From contig NC_067206.1 in the NCBI RefSeq assembly GCF_026262505.1, positions 22,459,896 through 22,523,895 on the forward strand: a stretch of 64,000 nucleotides of DNA, in the 5' to 3' direction. Origin of the DNA: Trichomonas vaginalis G3 (taxonomy: Eukaryota > Parabasalia > Trichomonadida > Trichomonadidae). Positions 28,771 to 38,280 of the stretch are shown here, in pieces. The position numbers were made by a program, and so were the translations under genes. Numbering within the stretch: position 1 is the stretch's first letter; every line of letters begins with the position of its first letter. The notes below the pieces were generated by a model. It searched no databases and had not been told where the DNA came from. It saw nothing but the letters and a program-made list of their open reading frames with translations.

Positions 28771-29886
28771 TTATTTAGTATTTCTAATAAATGTTGTAAT
28801 ATCTCTAAGAGCAACGTCAGACATGTGGAATTCGTAAGCAGAATATTCAAATCCTTCGAGTTTTTGAGGGCATGGCATAAGCATGTGGTCGCAGTGGTCG
28901 TAATTCTTAATAGTAACATTCTTCTTCTGAGAAGTGAATTTTATCCACTGATCCTTCTCTTCTTGCTCAACAATTTGATCGAAATCGGAGTTAAGAAGGA
29001 GAATTGGGATATCTTCTGGGAATTGGTTGAAATCGTATTCGACCATTGGGAAATTCTTAAGAGGCTTAGCAGCTGGGTTAATTAAGATTGCACCTTTGAT
29101 GACTCCTCCGAATTTGCGGAGAATTCGGTTCATGAACAAAGCACCGTGGCCCTGGAAAATAATAAATATATCTGTGATATCAGATCGGGCCATGAGTTGC
29201 TGCATGAGTGCTGCGGCATATGCTGAAGCTGGTTCTGGGGCATCAAGCATGTCTTCTGTGAATTCTCCTCTAATAAATGCAACATTTGCTGAAGAAAGGT
29301 ATTCATAGTCTTTGTAAATGAATGTATATCCGATTCTTCCATCAACATTTAACTGCCATTGCATGTTAATAATAAAAGCTGCTGGATATTTATCTCCAGC
29401 TTTTGTAGGACGTGAAATAACAATTTTTGGATCTTCACTTAATTCTAAACGCTCAAATCTAGTCTCTTTGATGTACTCTGGTGGATGATAAATGCAGCAT
29501 CTACCGTAATTAAATTCAACAACTTCTTGTTTATCGTTGTAAGCTACAAGAGAAAACATTCTTACGTTTTCAATGTAGCAAATAACGAATGTCAATATGA
29601 CACCTGGAACTTTTGGATGTGCTTTTGCACCAATTGCTCTATCAATTCTGTCAACAACTCCATAAAATTGTTCTAGCTGGGCAATCTGCTTTGCAAAATT
29701 AACGTATGGGAAATTCTGTTTGACGTCTTCATTCCATGATTCATAAAAATCTGAAAGATTTCCTTCTATAAAGACTTGCTCCATTTGTTCAACGGCACGC
29801 TTGTGGAGCCAATCTGGGACGTCATGGATATCTGCTACTTTAATGTATGGTAATGGAATTGTGCTTAAAATCTCTTCATCTGACAT
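28771..29886 (-). CDS. alpha/beta-hydrolase-fold protein with altered nucleophile elbow
   Basis: A 371-residue protein from MSDEEILSTIP; six upstream codons open at a TTG. The N-terminal part (about 25-75, NLSDFYESWNEDVKQNFPYV and IAQLEQFYGVVDRI) resembles the DUF3887-like cap found before some bacterial hydrolases. The hydrolase fold follows: IVISRPTKAGDKYPAAFIIN, IFIIFQGHGALFMNRI at the place of the nucleophile elbow, IPILLLNSDFDQIV near the acid, and NYDHCDHMLMP near the His. The expected GxSxG reads GHGAL, so the serine is absent and the protein may be inactive or use another residue. It is cytosolic by sequence. The family is fairly sure; substrate and role are unknown. Confidence 0.65.
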   Translation of the reverse strand: MSDEEILSTIPLPYIKVADIHDVPDWLHKRAVEQMEQVFIEGNLSDFYESWNEDVKQNFPYVNFAKQIAQLEQFYGVVDRIDRAIGAKAHPKVPGVILTFVICYIENVRMFSLVAYNDKQEVVEFNYGRCCIYHPPEYIKETRFERLELSEDPKIVISRPTKAGDKYPAAFIINMQWQLNVDGRIGYTFIYKDYEYLSSANVAFIRGEFTEDMLDAPEPASAYAAALMQQLMARSDITDIFIIFQGHGALFMNRILRKFGGVIKGAILINPAAKPLKNFPMVEYDFNQFPEDIPILLLNSDFDQIVEQEEKDQWIKFTSQKKNVTIKNYDHCDHMLMPCPQKLEGFEYSAYEFHMSDVALRDITTFIRNTK

Positions 29887-30291
29887 TTCTAAAAATATAA
29901 TCAAAATCAGTCAATAACACTAATATATGATAAACTTTGAACTAAAATGAAGAAATTTCATAATTTGATCGCCTAAAATCCAAAAATACAAATTGTTGCA
30001 AATCTCCAATATGCAGTTCGAGCAAACCTCTATCACAACATATTTATAAATCACCAACATGATTAAGATCTTTGATTGGCATTGACTTACCAATTAAATA
30101 TGGAGTGGCCACATATTCTAATCAAAAAATCAATCCAGATATTATCAATATTCACAGTACTATATATACTCTACTTATAACTTTGATTTGCAGCATTGAA
30201 TCAAAACTTTGAATCAAATTCAATTTTGAATTAAAAAAAAATATTAAATATAAAATGTGTTGTGTTGTGTGTTTATTTAAAAAATATGAAC
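29887..30291. other. intergenic region
   Basis: Upstream of the hydrolase-like gene and downstream of the large membrane protein gene. AT-rich, with nothing else seen. Confidence 0.4.
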
Positions 30292-32946
30292 TTAGATGTT
30301 GCGGATGCGGAACTGTGTTCTGAGATGAACTGTCCAGCAGAAGAGTGCGAAGGCAGCGATGACAACGAGTGTCTCGATTGGGAGCTGTGAGAACCATGTG
30401 ACGACCTTGGACTGAACAGCAACCTTTGTAGAGACAACTGGTGTTGTTTCGCCAATACGGTAGAGGTCAACTGTGTACTCACCGTGAAGGAACTGTGTTG
30501 GGATTGAAACGCGAGATTTGGAGAGTGTCTGTGCAGCACTGAGTCTAGCAGCAACTTGGCCGTCTGGTGTCATGACCTTAGCGACGAAGAAACCACCAGT
30601 GATAGCCTTGTTGTTGAACATTGTTGTGTAGTCGATTGTGATAGCATCAGATGTCTGGACAATCTTGTGGTCGAAAATGATTTGGCCTTCGATTTCGTAC
30701 TCCTGTGTGAGCTTCTTTCCGTTGAACTCGAGTGGAAGATACTCTTCACCCTTGCGGACAACGATTTCAGCTGTGAGTTTGCCACTTGGAACGGAAGCGT
30801 CGATTGTGAACTCGACACTCTCGAGGCCCTTCTGGTCGCATGTAGCTGTCTGCTCGGCAACAACGCGGTCGCCCTTCTTGAGGAGGATGACTGGGAATGC
30901 TAAGCCTGGAAGTAATGTCTTTCCGACGTTCTTCTCCTTGACAACTAACTCAGCCTTGATTGTCTGGCCGTATGTCAACTTCTGTGGCTTCTCGAGACCC
31001 TTGACCTGTTCAGCGATGATCTCTGAGTTCAATGTGACAGCGATTGGTTCCTGTAATGAGAGAGGAACTGTGAATCCCTCGGAGTTCTTGAAGACGAACT
31101 CGATGTTGAAGCCTGTAGCGAGATCGATGTTCTCATCAACTGTTGTTTCGAACTCGACTGTGATGTTGTGTTCGACAACCTTGATTTCGCCATCGACTGT
31201 CTTAGCAATAGCGTTGCCGCACTTGAGAACCATCTGGTACTTCTGTGCCTCGGCTGGGCCACTTGGGAAGAAGCCTTCTGTGGAAGCATCCTTGAGATCT
31301 TCGCCAAATGACTTCTCATCGTTGAACTGTTCGACAGCACCATCAACGATGACACCTGGAACCATGGAGACCTTGAGAAGTTCGCCAAGCTTTGGTGTGG
31401 AGTTGATCTTGTGGGAGATAACTGTCATGTTGGCGTGGTAGAGGTAGCGGAACTCCTTGCGTGTGTGGATACCGTGCTGGCGGTCACCAATTTCGACAGA
31501 GAACTTGACGTAGCCGTCTGGAATTGGGTTCTTTGGATCGAATGTCCACTGGAATGTGTGGTCAGGCTTGAAGTCAGCAGAGTCGTAGAAGAGGAGGGCT
31601 TCGGATGAATCGTAGACAGCGAATGTGGCCATTGTGCCTTCTTCGATTTCGATGCCGTCTTCGAATCTGCCGTGGAGGACAGACTTGACAGCAGCACCTG
31701 GTTCGATGATGCCGCCAACTGGAATGACTTCTTCAGCGCCAGCTGTGACATCGCAGGAGATATCAACTGGAAGGGAGACTGATGTCTGGATGTTCTTTGT
31801 AACATCAACCTGGTGGCCTTCACGGATTGGAAGCCATGTCTGGATATCGAATGTAAGTTGGCCGAGCTTTGTAGCTTGTGTGTATCTGTCACCCATCCAA
31901 ACACCGTTACGTTCATCGAAATCAAGCTTTGTGTCAACGGACTTTTCATCGCCAATTGTTGTTGTAAGGTTGATGGAAAGATATGGGTTGACGAAGCGCT
32001 TAAGGATACGGGCAACAGCAGCTGGGCGGACAACCTGGCCAAGTGTAAGACCACCACGGCCAAGTTCTAAGACCTGGTTATCTGTTGTAATGGCGAAGAG
32101 CTCGATATCAAGTAAACTCTCGAAGATTCCCTGTGAAACGAGGAGGCGTGTAAGAGAGAAGAGATCGTTGATTGTTTCTGGGACTTCTGGGTTCTTGAGC
32201 TCTTCTGGGACATCATTAGCGCCTTCTTGGTTAAGAGCGTTAAGGAGATTGCCAATCTGGTAGAGTGTGATGTTCTTAGCCTTGATGCCGTCAGAAATGA
32301 TCTTCTTGGAGTACTGATCAGCACGATAGTTGTTGGACTGGAGAGAAATGGCTCTGGAGATGGCTGTACCGTAGATCTGAGCATCAATTTCATTGATGCC
32401 ATCGAAAGAGTAGCGGTCATCCTGTGTATGGTCTGTGATGTAGTTACGGATGGCAAAAGTGTTGAGCCATGTAAGTTCGTTCTCAAGCTTGTTGAGGGTG
32501 AGGTAGGCGAAGTGTGTGGCTCTAACTGATGGGTCAGCATCTAATGTATCGCGGAAGAGACCAGAGTTAGAATCATAATGGTTCTTAAGGAATTCAACGA
32601 TGGATGGGATATCAAGAGCGTTTGGTAAGATAATTGTGGCGGCCTTGAAATAGTAGTAAGTGGCCTCAACTGATGACTTTTGGCCTGGTGACATGCCAGC
32701 ACCGCCATCACGGTTACGAAGGGATGTGATGAAGCGCTGGGCATTGGAGAAGTCCATGTTCTTGAAGAGGCCATATGTGAAGCCTAAGTAAATGGCGTGG
32801 TAGGTAATTTCTGCTGTTGGTTCCTGACCAGAAACTTCGTAGAAACCACCGTTAGCATGCTGTTTCAATCCGATTTCAGCGAGTCTCTTGCCGAGAAGAT
32901 ATTGATCAATACCGGCAGAGTGAGCTAAAGCAGTAAAGAAAAACAT
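30292..32946 (-). CDS. large type I membrane protein with N-terminal helical toroid domain
   Basis: An 884-residue protein. The N-terminus (MFFFTALAHSAG) looks like a short signal peptide. Residues about 15-260 carry repeated motifs of prenyltransferase/terpene-cyclase-like alpha/alpha toroids (GGFYEVSGQEPTAEITYHA, RDGGAGMSPGQKSSVEATYY, GLFRDTLDADPSVRATHFA). The long middle region is beta-rich, with several Ig-like segments. A single membrane helix lies near the C-terminus (LVVIAAFALFCWTVHL) with a short basic tail. Codon use is as biased as the ribosomal gene, so it is probably abundant. The layout loosely recalls macroglobulin/complement-like or ribophorin-II-like lumenal proteins, without proof. 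A clear initiator stands 18 bases upstream. Confidence 0.7.
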   Translation of the reverse strand: MFFFTALAHSAGIDQYLLGKRLAEIGLKQHANGGFYEVSGQEPTAEITYHAIYLGFTYGLFKNMDFSNAQRFITSLRNRDGGAGMSPGQKSSVEATYYYFKAATIILPNALDIPSIVEFLKNHYDSNSGLFRDTLDADPSVRATHFAYLTLNKLENELTWLNTFAIRNYITDHTQDDRYSFDGINEIDAQIYGTAISRAISLQSNNYRADQYSKKIISDGIKAKNITLYQIGNLLNALNQEGANDVPEELKNPEVPETINDLFSLTRLLVSQGIFESLLDIELFAITTDNQVLELGRGGLTLGQVVRPAAVARILKRFVNPYLSINLTTTIGDEKSVDTKLDFDERNGVWMGDRYTQATKLGQLTFDIQTWLPIREGHQVDVTKNIQTSVSLPVDISCDVTAGAEEVIPVGGIIEPGAAVKSVLHGRFEDGIEIEEGTMATFAVYDSSEALLFYDSADFKPDHTFQWTFDPKNPIPDGYVKFSVEIGDRQHGIHTRKEFRYLYHANMTVISHKINSTPKLGELLKVSMVPGVIVDGAVEQFNDEKSFGEDLKDASTEGFFPSGPAEAQKYQMVLKCGNAIAKTVDGEIKVVEHNITVEFETTVDENIDLATGFNIEFVFKNSEGFTVPLSLQEPIAVTLNSEIIAEQVKGLEKPQKLTYGQTIKAELVVKEKNVGKTLLPGLAFPVILLKKGDRVVAEQTATCDQKGLESVEFTIDASVPSGKLTAEIVVRKGEEYLPLEFNGKKLTQEYEIEGQIIFDHKIVQTSDAITIDYTTMFNNKAITGGFFVAKVMTPDGQVAARLSAAQTLSKSRVSIPTQFLHGEYTVDLYRIGETTPVVSTKVAVQSKVVTWFSQLPIETLVVIAAFALFCWTVHLRTQFRIRNI

Positions 32947-32964
32947 TTTTGACGAACCGAAATA

Positions 32965-32977
32965 TTGAAAAGTGACA
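32965..32977 (-). promoter_or_regulatory. initiator-like TGTCACTTTTCAA
   Basis: On the minus strand, about 20 bases upstream of the ATG at 32946. A strong match to the trichomonad initiator. Confidence 0.55.
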
Positions 32978-33317
32978 TGGCAAATTGATCATTTCTCATT
33001 CATTTGCATTTCACAAGCTAATAACCATAATAATATCAATATATGAAGCATGATAACTTATTTTGATTATCACTATTGATAAGGTTTTTTGTGAATGTAC
33101 AAAACTGGAAGCATTCACTTATAAGATATTGCAAATATAGCATCAATCAGATGATTATGCCTACCAATAGTTATTAAGCATTCAAATCGGTTGTTTTGAT
33201 TTGAAATAATTGCAATTAGCAGAATCAACAGCCCTTGATAGCTGTAGATTAAGACATTATCGCAAATTTCAAAATTCTTACTAATTATAGAACTAACTAT
33301 GATGTGGAAATAATAGA
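32978..33317. other. intergenic region
   Basis: AT-rich spacer between the membrane protein promoter and the end of the decayed surface-type gene. Nothing else is seen. Confidence 0.4.
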
Positions 33318-34558
33318 TTATGAAGAGTTAGAAATGTTTACTAAAGTTTGTAAAAAAAGAGAAAGTTTATTAACTTTAGAAATACTTTTATTGATAATTG
33401 CAAATTCTGCTTGGCAATTACCAGTTGAAAAATGAATCAAATTGTTAGTAAATGGTTCTCTTGGATTAGTAGGTACTACAGTTCTATAAAATGTTGATGA
33501 AATCGAATTGTCAATGTAACAACTATCAACTGTTGTTTGTTCATTACCATCGTTATATATCAAACATGAATATTTAGGAGCAGTGTTGTTAATAAAAGAA
33601 CAACTTTTTACAGTAAGAGAATTATATGAATGGTAAATAATTCCTTGATTTGATTTTGTTTTGGTATTATTTATAATATTACATGAATCAATCAACGCGT
33701 TATTCCAAAAATTTATTATTTCACCTGCAGCTAAATTATTAACAACAGTTGAGTAGTTAAATTTTGTTGTGTATTTACGAGATTCGCATCTAAAATGTCC
33801 AACAGGTTTAAGAGCTTTGCAAGATGAGAAATTTGTTGATGACACTACAATATTATCATTGAATGCACTTAAAGCATCAATACTAACACCTTCTTTTCCT
33901 AAATCGAAAAGGGAACTTTCAATAAAAAAGTTATCTTTATCAACATTTGTAAATGAAAATTGGCCTTGCCCGGTGCTTTGGCATTTCGTACAACAGAATT
34001 TTCGTTGAATAATTGAACTATCACTGCCAATTTTGTAGTAAATGCAACTTCCACTTAATGTTGAAGTGCATTTACTAAAAGAACACCGATTATGTAGAAA
34101 CAAAGCATTGGAGATGGGTTCGAAGCTGATAACGCGGTTATTATCATCAAAAAAATTGCAATTATCTAAGTAATATTGACCATTTAATGATGATGGATTG
34201 CAGTTTTGGCATGATTTGATTTCTTGGCCTGTAAATTGAATGTTATAGTATTTGCTCCATGGGTCGTCATCTTCTTCAGATGACTTCCCTGCAAATTCAT
34301 GCAAATTGGCAAAAAACGGTTTCTACTTCCCCTGTGAAATTCTAGTGCAATTGCATCAATATGAATAGCAAGTGCTTTCGTTTCTAAATAATTCGTTAAC
34401 ACTCTTGGAATATTGGATATACTGGGAATGTTGAGATTCATAAACTTTTTCGATACTATTTGAAGGAATAGGGATAGCTGATAGCACCACAAAATCAAAA
34501 TTATGCAGTAAATAGTAGTTATTTTACATGTAATTTTGATTAATCTACTTATTATCAA
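33318..34558 (-). pseudogene. decayed surface-type (beta-helix-like) gene, paralogue of 812-1825
   Basis: The main open frame (34304-33318, 328 codons, opening at TTG) is a paralogue of 812-1825, with the same CQNCN, GQYYLD, LFLHNRCSFS, QRKFCCTKCQS and C-terminal SLFLQTLVNIS motifs and many NxS/T sites. Upstream, the DNA still codes in another frame for a signal-like hydrophobic stretch (FDFVVLSAIPIPSNS) followed by YESQHSQYIQYSKSVNELF. The N-terminal part is therefore present but separated by at least one frame change and stops. This copy keeps more of the 5' end than its partner but also looks dead. A surface or secreted role is inferred from the signal-like segment and repeat style. Confidence 0.6.
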
Positions 34559-34820
34559 TTAATCTTATCGATAATTGTACTTTATACGTCTTCTAATGAT
34601 GATTTTTTATTAGAACTATCCAGATAAAGAGTTTTCTGCAATTCGAAACTATTGATCCATATAGAATTCATATAATCATACCTCAAATTGTTGAAGTATT
34701 AGTTGTTTAGAAAGAAATTATTAAAGATTCATTTCCAAAATAATGATATAAATACTTTAGAGCTAAGAAAAATTATAAAACAAGAATTATTCGGTAACTA
34801 CAATTGATTGATAACTCATT

Positions 34821-36275
34821 TCAAACGAGTTCGGATTCAATTGAGAAGATTCTGAGAGCTTCGCCGATTGAAATCGGATTTCCATTCATGAAGTATTCCG
34901 CGAGAACCCTGATAACTCTGTTTCCTACTTCAGAATCGAATTCGTCATCATAATACGTTTCCAAAACGTCCCTACTGAGTTCTGAGAAATATTGAATTTG
35001 ATCTAGGCTGAATATACGAGCGTATTCAGTAACGTGGTATTTATCGCATCTATGGAGTAATTTGTACTTCCATTCTGTAGTGTTGATGTTTGGAGGCATT
35101 TTCTCATCGTACAATTCCTGTAATAAAAGGATAAGACCCTTGAAATGCTGTATGATGTTTTCATCATATGAATGAAGATAAGGATGATTCATCAAAGCTT
35201 CGATATCTGGACGGGCCTTTGGATCTCTTTGAAGACATTGCTTCATAATGTCAATAAGGAATGGTAATTCTGGGGGATCTTCTGTATATTCAAGTGAACC
35301 GTACTTAATTTCATAATTTCCACAGATGGCTGTTACTTTTGCAATGGGCTGATCTTGTGGAAACGGTAAGCGGCGGTACACCAGACGATATAAAATGCAT
35401 CCTAGTGCCCAAATGTCTGCTGGACGACCGATCTTACTATCATCATCAATGTTAACGGCTTCTGGGGACATGTAGTTAAGTGTACCAACTTTAATATCGC
35501 GTGTAACACTTGTTGTGTCATCATGAATTGCAACACGGGTAGCAATGCCAAAATCAATCAGCTTGAGACGTTTGTTGACCATAAGAAAGTTTGCAGGTTT
35601 GAGATCTGCATGCAAAATCTTTCTTTCATGGCAAACACGAACTGCGGCTAGCATTTCCTGCCATGTTTTATGTATGAAATTTGAATCAAACTTACTTGGT
35701 GCGTTATCAAACTTTTCTTCAATTATTTCCTTCATTGAGTATCCTCCGAGCTCTTGAACGATATACATTGTACTACCTGTGTTATCATATTCATACATAT
35801 GAATGATTTCTTTTGAATCTTTAAACTGTTGTAGTATTTCGACTTCATTCATTAAAGAATTCAATACAGCATCTGAAACTTTCGTCAAATCGACAACTTT
35901 GATGGCAACTTCTTGACCTTCTGGATTCCTTGCAACATAAACTTTGGATGTACCGCCTTCACCTAAAAGGTTAAGAATTTCGTAATAATGTCCATTTACT
36001 TTGACGATGTTTTTATCTTTTGGTGAATCATTATTAACTCTGCTGGATGTAAAACGAGATTCGAATGATTTTGTTATATTTGATGGAGGTGATTGTTTCG
36101 TAGACTTTGTTCTTTGTGGCTCTCCACCCCATGCATTAATTGATAAGCTATTACTGCCATTGTGTGAAATTCCTTTTGTAACATCGCGAGAGGCTTTGCC
36201 AATCCTGCTGAGTTGAGAATTAGCTTCTGAATGTGAAATGCTCCCAAGGGCTGTTCTCCCAGCGCGATTGGACAT
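34821..36275 (-). CDS. MPS1/TTK-like protein kinase
   Basis: A 484-residue protein with a Ser-rich N-terminus (1-90) and a full kinase domain (about 97-370). Motifs: LLGEGGTSKVYVAR, VAIKVVDL, ILHADLKPANFLMV, LIDFGIATRV and DDTTSVTRDIKVGTLNYMSPEAV. The HxDLKPANFL loop and the TTSVxRD..VGTxNYMxPEA activation segment are hallmarks of MPS1/TTK, the dual-specificity kinase of the spindle checkpoint and of spindle pole or basal body duplication. The C-terminal extension (about 390-484) is helical. No TPR-like N-terminal domain is evident. The leader has CACACTTTCTCAAA and AAACGT before the ATG. The family call is firm; the cellular role is by homology. Confidence 0.88.
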   Translation of the reverse strand: MSNRAGRTALGSISHSEANSQLSRIGKASRDVTKGISHNGSNSLSINAWGGEPQRTKSTKQSPPSNITKSFESRFTSSRVNNDSPKDKNIVKVNGHYYEILNLLGEGGTSKVYVARNPEGQEVAIKVVDLTKVSDAVLNSLMNEVEILQQFKDSKEIIHMYEYDNTGSTMYIVQELGGYSMKEIIEEKFDNAPSKFDSNFIHKTWQEMLAAVRVCHERKILHADLKPANFLMVNKRLKLIDFGIATRVAIHDDTTSVTRDIKVGTLNYMSPEAVNIDDDSKIGRPADIWALGCILYRLVYRRLPFPQDQPIAKVTAICGNYEIKYGSLEYTEDPPELPFLIDIMKQCLQRDPKARPDIEALMNHPYLHSYDENIIQHFKGLILLLQELYDEKMPPNINTTEWKYKLLHRCDKYHVTEYARIFSLDQIQYFSELSRDVLETYYDDEFDSEVGNRVIRVLAEYFMNGNPISIGEALRIFSIESELV

Positions 36276-36623
36276 TGTGGACGTTTAAGAATTTGAGAAA
36301 GTGTGCGTTTATTTTGTTAATGATTGAATTTATGCGATGATATGATTCAAATATTCATGTATTAATTACACCTAAGTTACAGCAATATCAATTCAAGAAT
36401 AAATGCAGTTCATCCAAAAAAAAAATCTCAAATTCCATGTTTCATGCTGATGGATTCTGCAACTAAATAAACTTGAAGAACAATATAAAAACATATCATT
36501 ATAGTTAAAAGCAACTCAAAGATCATCTAAAGTTTATCGGTGTGTGGCATAATAAAGGTGTGAAACAATGAAAAAGTGTCAACTGGCATTTTTTTTCGGA
36601 AAATTTGCCATTAAAAATTTTTC
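36276..36623. other. bidirectional promoter region
   Basis: A gap between the divergent MPS1-like and ankyrin genes. GAGAAAGTGTGCGTTT, on the plus strand near 36295, is the reverse of the kinase gene's AAACGCACACTTTCTC; GAAAAAGTGTCAA near 36569 precedes the ankyrin gene. Confidence 0.45.
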
Positions 36624-37838
36624 ATGGCTCCCAGCGACGACTCCAGATATTGCCCATTTCTTGTTGATGATGTTGACCTTCTTCAGAACTTTCTCTCACA
36701 AAAAGGTGCTAATTCCTCTGAAAAAATCGAAAAATTGTCACTTTCAATAAATGTTGGCCCCAACGATGCAGATTTATATTTGGATTTGGAACTCTCTAAC
36801 ATTCCTTTAATGCATGTGTTAGCCTTTATGAATTGTATTGATTGTATTACATATTTGCACCGAGAATACCATGTGGATCTATTGCAGCACACAAGCAATT
36901 CATATTCTACACTCCACTATGCAATTCACGGACATGCAGAGTTAGTTATTGCATACATCTTAAGATTCGCACCTCATGACAAAATTATTAGGATTATTAA
37001 GGATGAGAAACAAAGACAATTTAAGTTAGTTTATTTGGGCATCTCCAGTAACTGTTCCTATGGCTTACAACGCTTATTAGAATTTGATTACGTTCACAAC
37101 GCCGAACTTTCCACTTTTATGAATGAAATCGATTGGGCTACAAAAAGAAACTCATATGAATGCTTAGAATTTATTTTCAATTACTTCGTTGTCAAATTCA
37201 ACGGAGATTCTCCATTACGCAACGCCATTGCCAGACAATACCCCAAACTCGTCAAGATACTTCTCAGATCAAATCCAACAAGCGCCAGGCCACAAGATAT
37301 CGTCAACGGACAAACAATTCTCGATTTGGCCTGTGGCTCCAAAGGAACGGACCCAGATGCCACGATTGATATTATTAATACAGTCCTTGATTACTACAAC
37401 GTAAGACAAGATGAAACTGCCATTTTCGCTGCATTACAATCCGGAAATCTCCAAATTGTCAACAGAGTCATTAAGATGGGCTGTAAAATCAGTAATGTCC
37501 TTAAGGATGGAAGGAATCCTGCCGGAAAACTTTGTTTCCTTGATGAAGACGAGGCAATTCAAATTCTCAAAGTTATGATTGATAAAGGACTCGATATAAA
37601 TTATACAGGTCCGAGCAGGAACACTGCTTTCGGTGATTTGCTCACTTGTCTTAAGAAACCATTCCATTTGCTTGATTATATGCTCGAAATCGGCGCAGAC
37701 ATGACCAAACCATATTATAGGAATCTCAGTGCAACTGAATCTAATGAATCAATTGCTGCTTTCGTTAAAAATAATCAGAGCAAAGAATTTCAGGCATTAG
37801 TACGAAATCATCCGAAAAGCTTCGAAAGGATTAAGTAA
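36624..37838 (+). CDS. ankyrin-repeat protein
   Basis: A 404-residue protein starting MAPSDDSRYCP. Ankyrin-type repeats start at about residue 60: IPLMHVLAFMNCIDCITYLH, STLHYAIHGHAELVIAYILR, TKRNSYECLEFIF, SPLRNAIARQYPKLVKILLR, TILDLACGS, TAIFAALQSGNLQIVNRVIKMG, then TAFGDLLTCLKKP and DYMLEIGAD. It shares N-terminal layout and repeat style with 44082-45254, and the two are likely paralogues in one family. Cytosolic; such proteins are very numerous in Trichomonas and usually of unknown partners. No transmembrane helix is visible. Confidence 0.85.
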   Translation: MAPSDDSRYCPFLVDDVDLLQNFLSQKGANSSEKIEKLSLSINVGPNDADLYLDLELSNIPLMHVLAFMNCIDCITYLHREYHVDLLQHTSNSYSTLHYAIHGHAELVIAYILRFAPHDKIIRIIKDEKQRQFKLVYLGISSNCSYGLQRLLEFDYVHNAELSTFMNEIDWATKRNSYECLEFIFNYFVVKFNGDSPLRNAIARQYPKLVKILLRSNPTSARPQDIVNGQTILDLACGSKGTDPDATIDIINTVLDYYNVRQDETAIFAALQSGNLQIVNRVIKMGCKISNVLKDGRNPAGKLCFLDEDEAIQILKVMIDKGLDINYTGPSRNTAFGDLLTCLKKPFHLLDYMLEIGADMTKPYYRNLSATESNESIAAFVKNNQSKEFQALVRNHPKSFERIK

Positions 37839-38261
37839 TCTAAAACCATAATTTTAAATTTAACATATTTCAAAAAGAATTTTCAAATTTTTAAATTTTT
37901 TAATTTTTTTGAAGTAAATAATGATCGACACTGTATCATTATGATTATTTCCTAGAAATGTCCTTTTCATTAGTGAATTTACTAAAGTTAATTAAAAATC
38001 TAATTTCCAAATTCATATTTGAACTGAGTTTTGAAACAAATACAAGCACATCATCTTTAATGTAAGGATTACAACATGAGATTAAGTTAAGATATAATAT
38101 CATAGCCATATTTATCTAAGAAATATTGAAATAACATCATATATTTGGAAATTTCTATAATGGTATATTTTAAAATAGCTTCATAAAAAGATATGGATCA
38201 AATATTAGCTTCCAATATACATTACTTTTCATAGAAACATCGAAAGTAATGGAGTTATAAA
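37839..38261. other. intergenic region
   Basis: AT-rich spacer with nothing seen apart from the box described at its right edge. Confidence 0.4.
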
Positions 38262-38275
38262 ATAAAAAGTGACAA
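38262..38275 (+). promoter_or_regulatory. AAAAAGTGACA box before ATG
   Basis: ATAAAAAGTGACAA is 5 bases upstream of the ATG at 38281, in the same orientation as at 1903 and 15562. Confidence 0.35.
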
Positions 38276-38280
38276 TAATT

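Noticed and set aside
30556-32540. Several long frames on both strands within the 884-residue membrane protein gene
   Set aside because: The biased codons of the real gene leave other frames open; none has recognisable domains.
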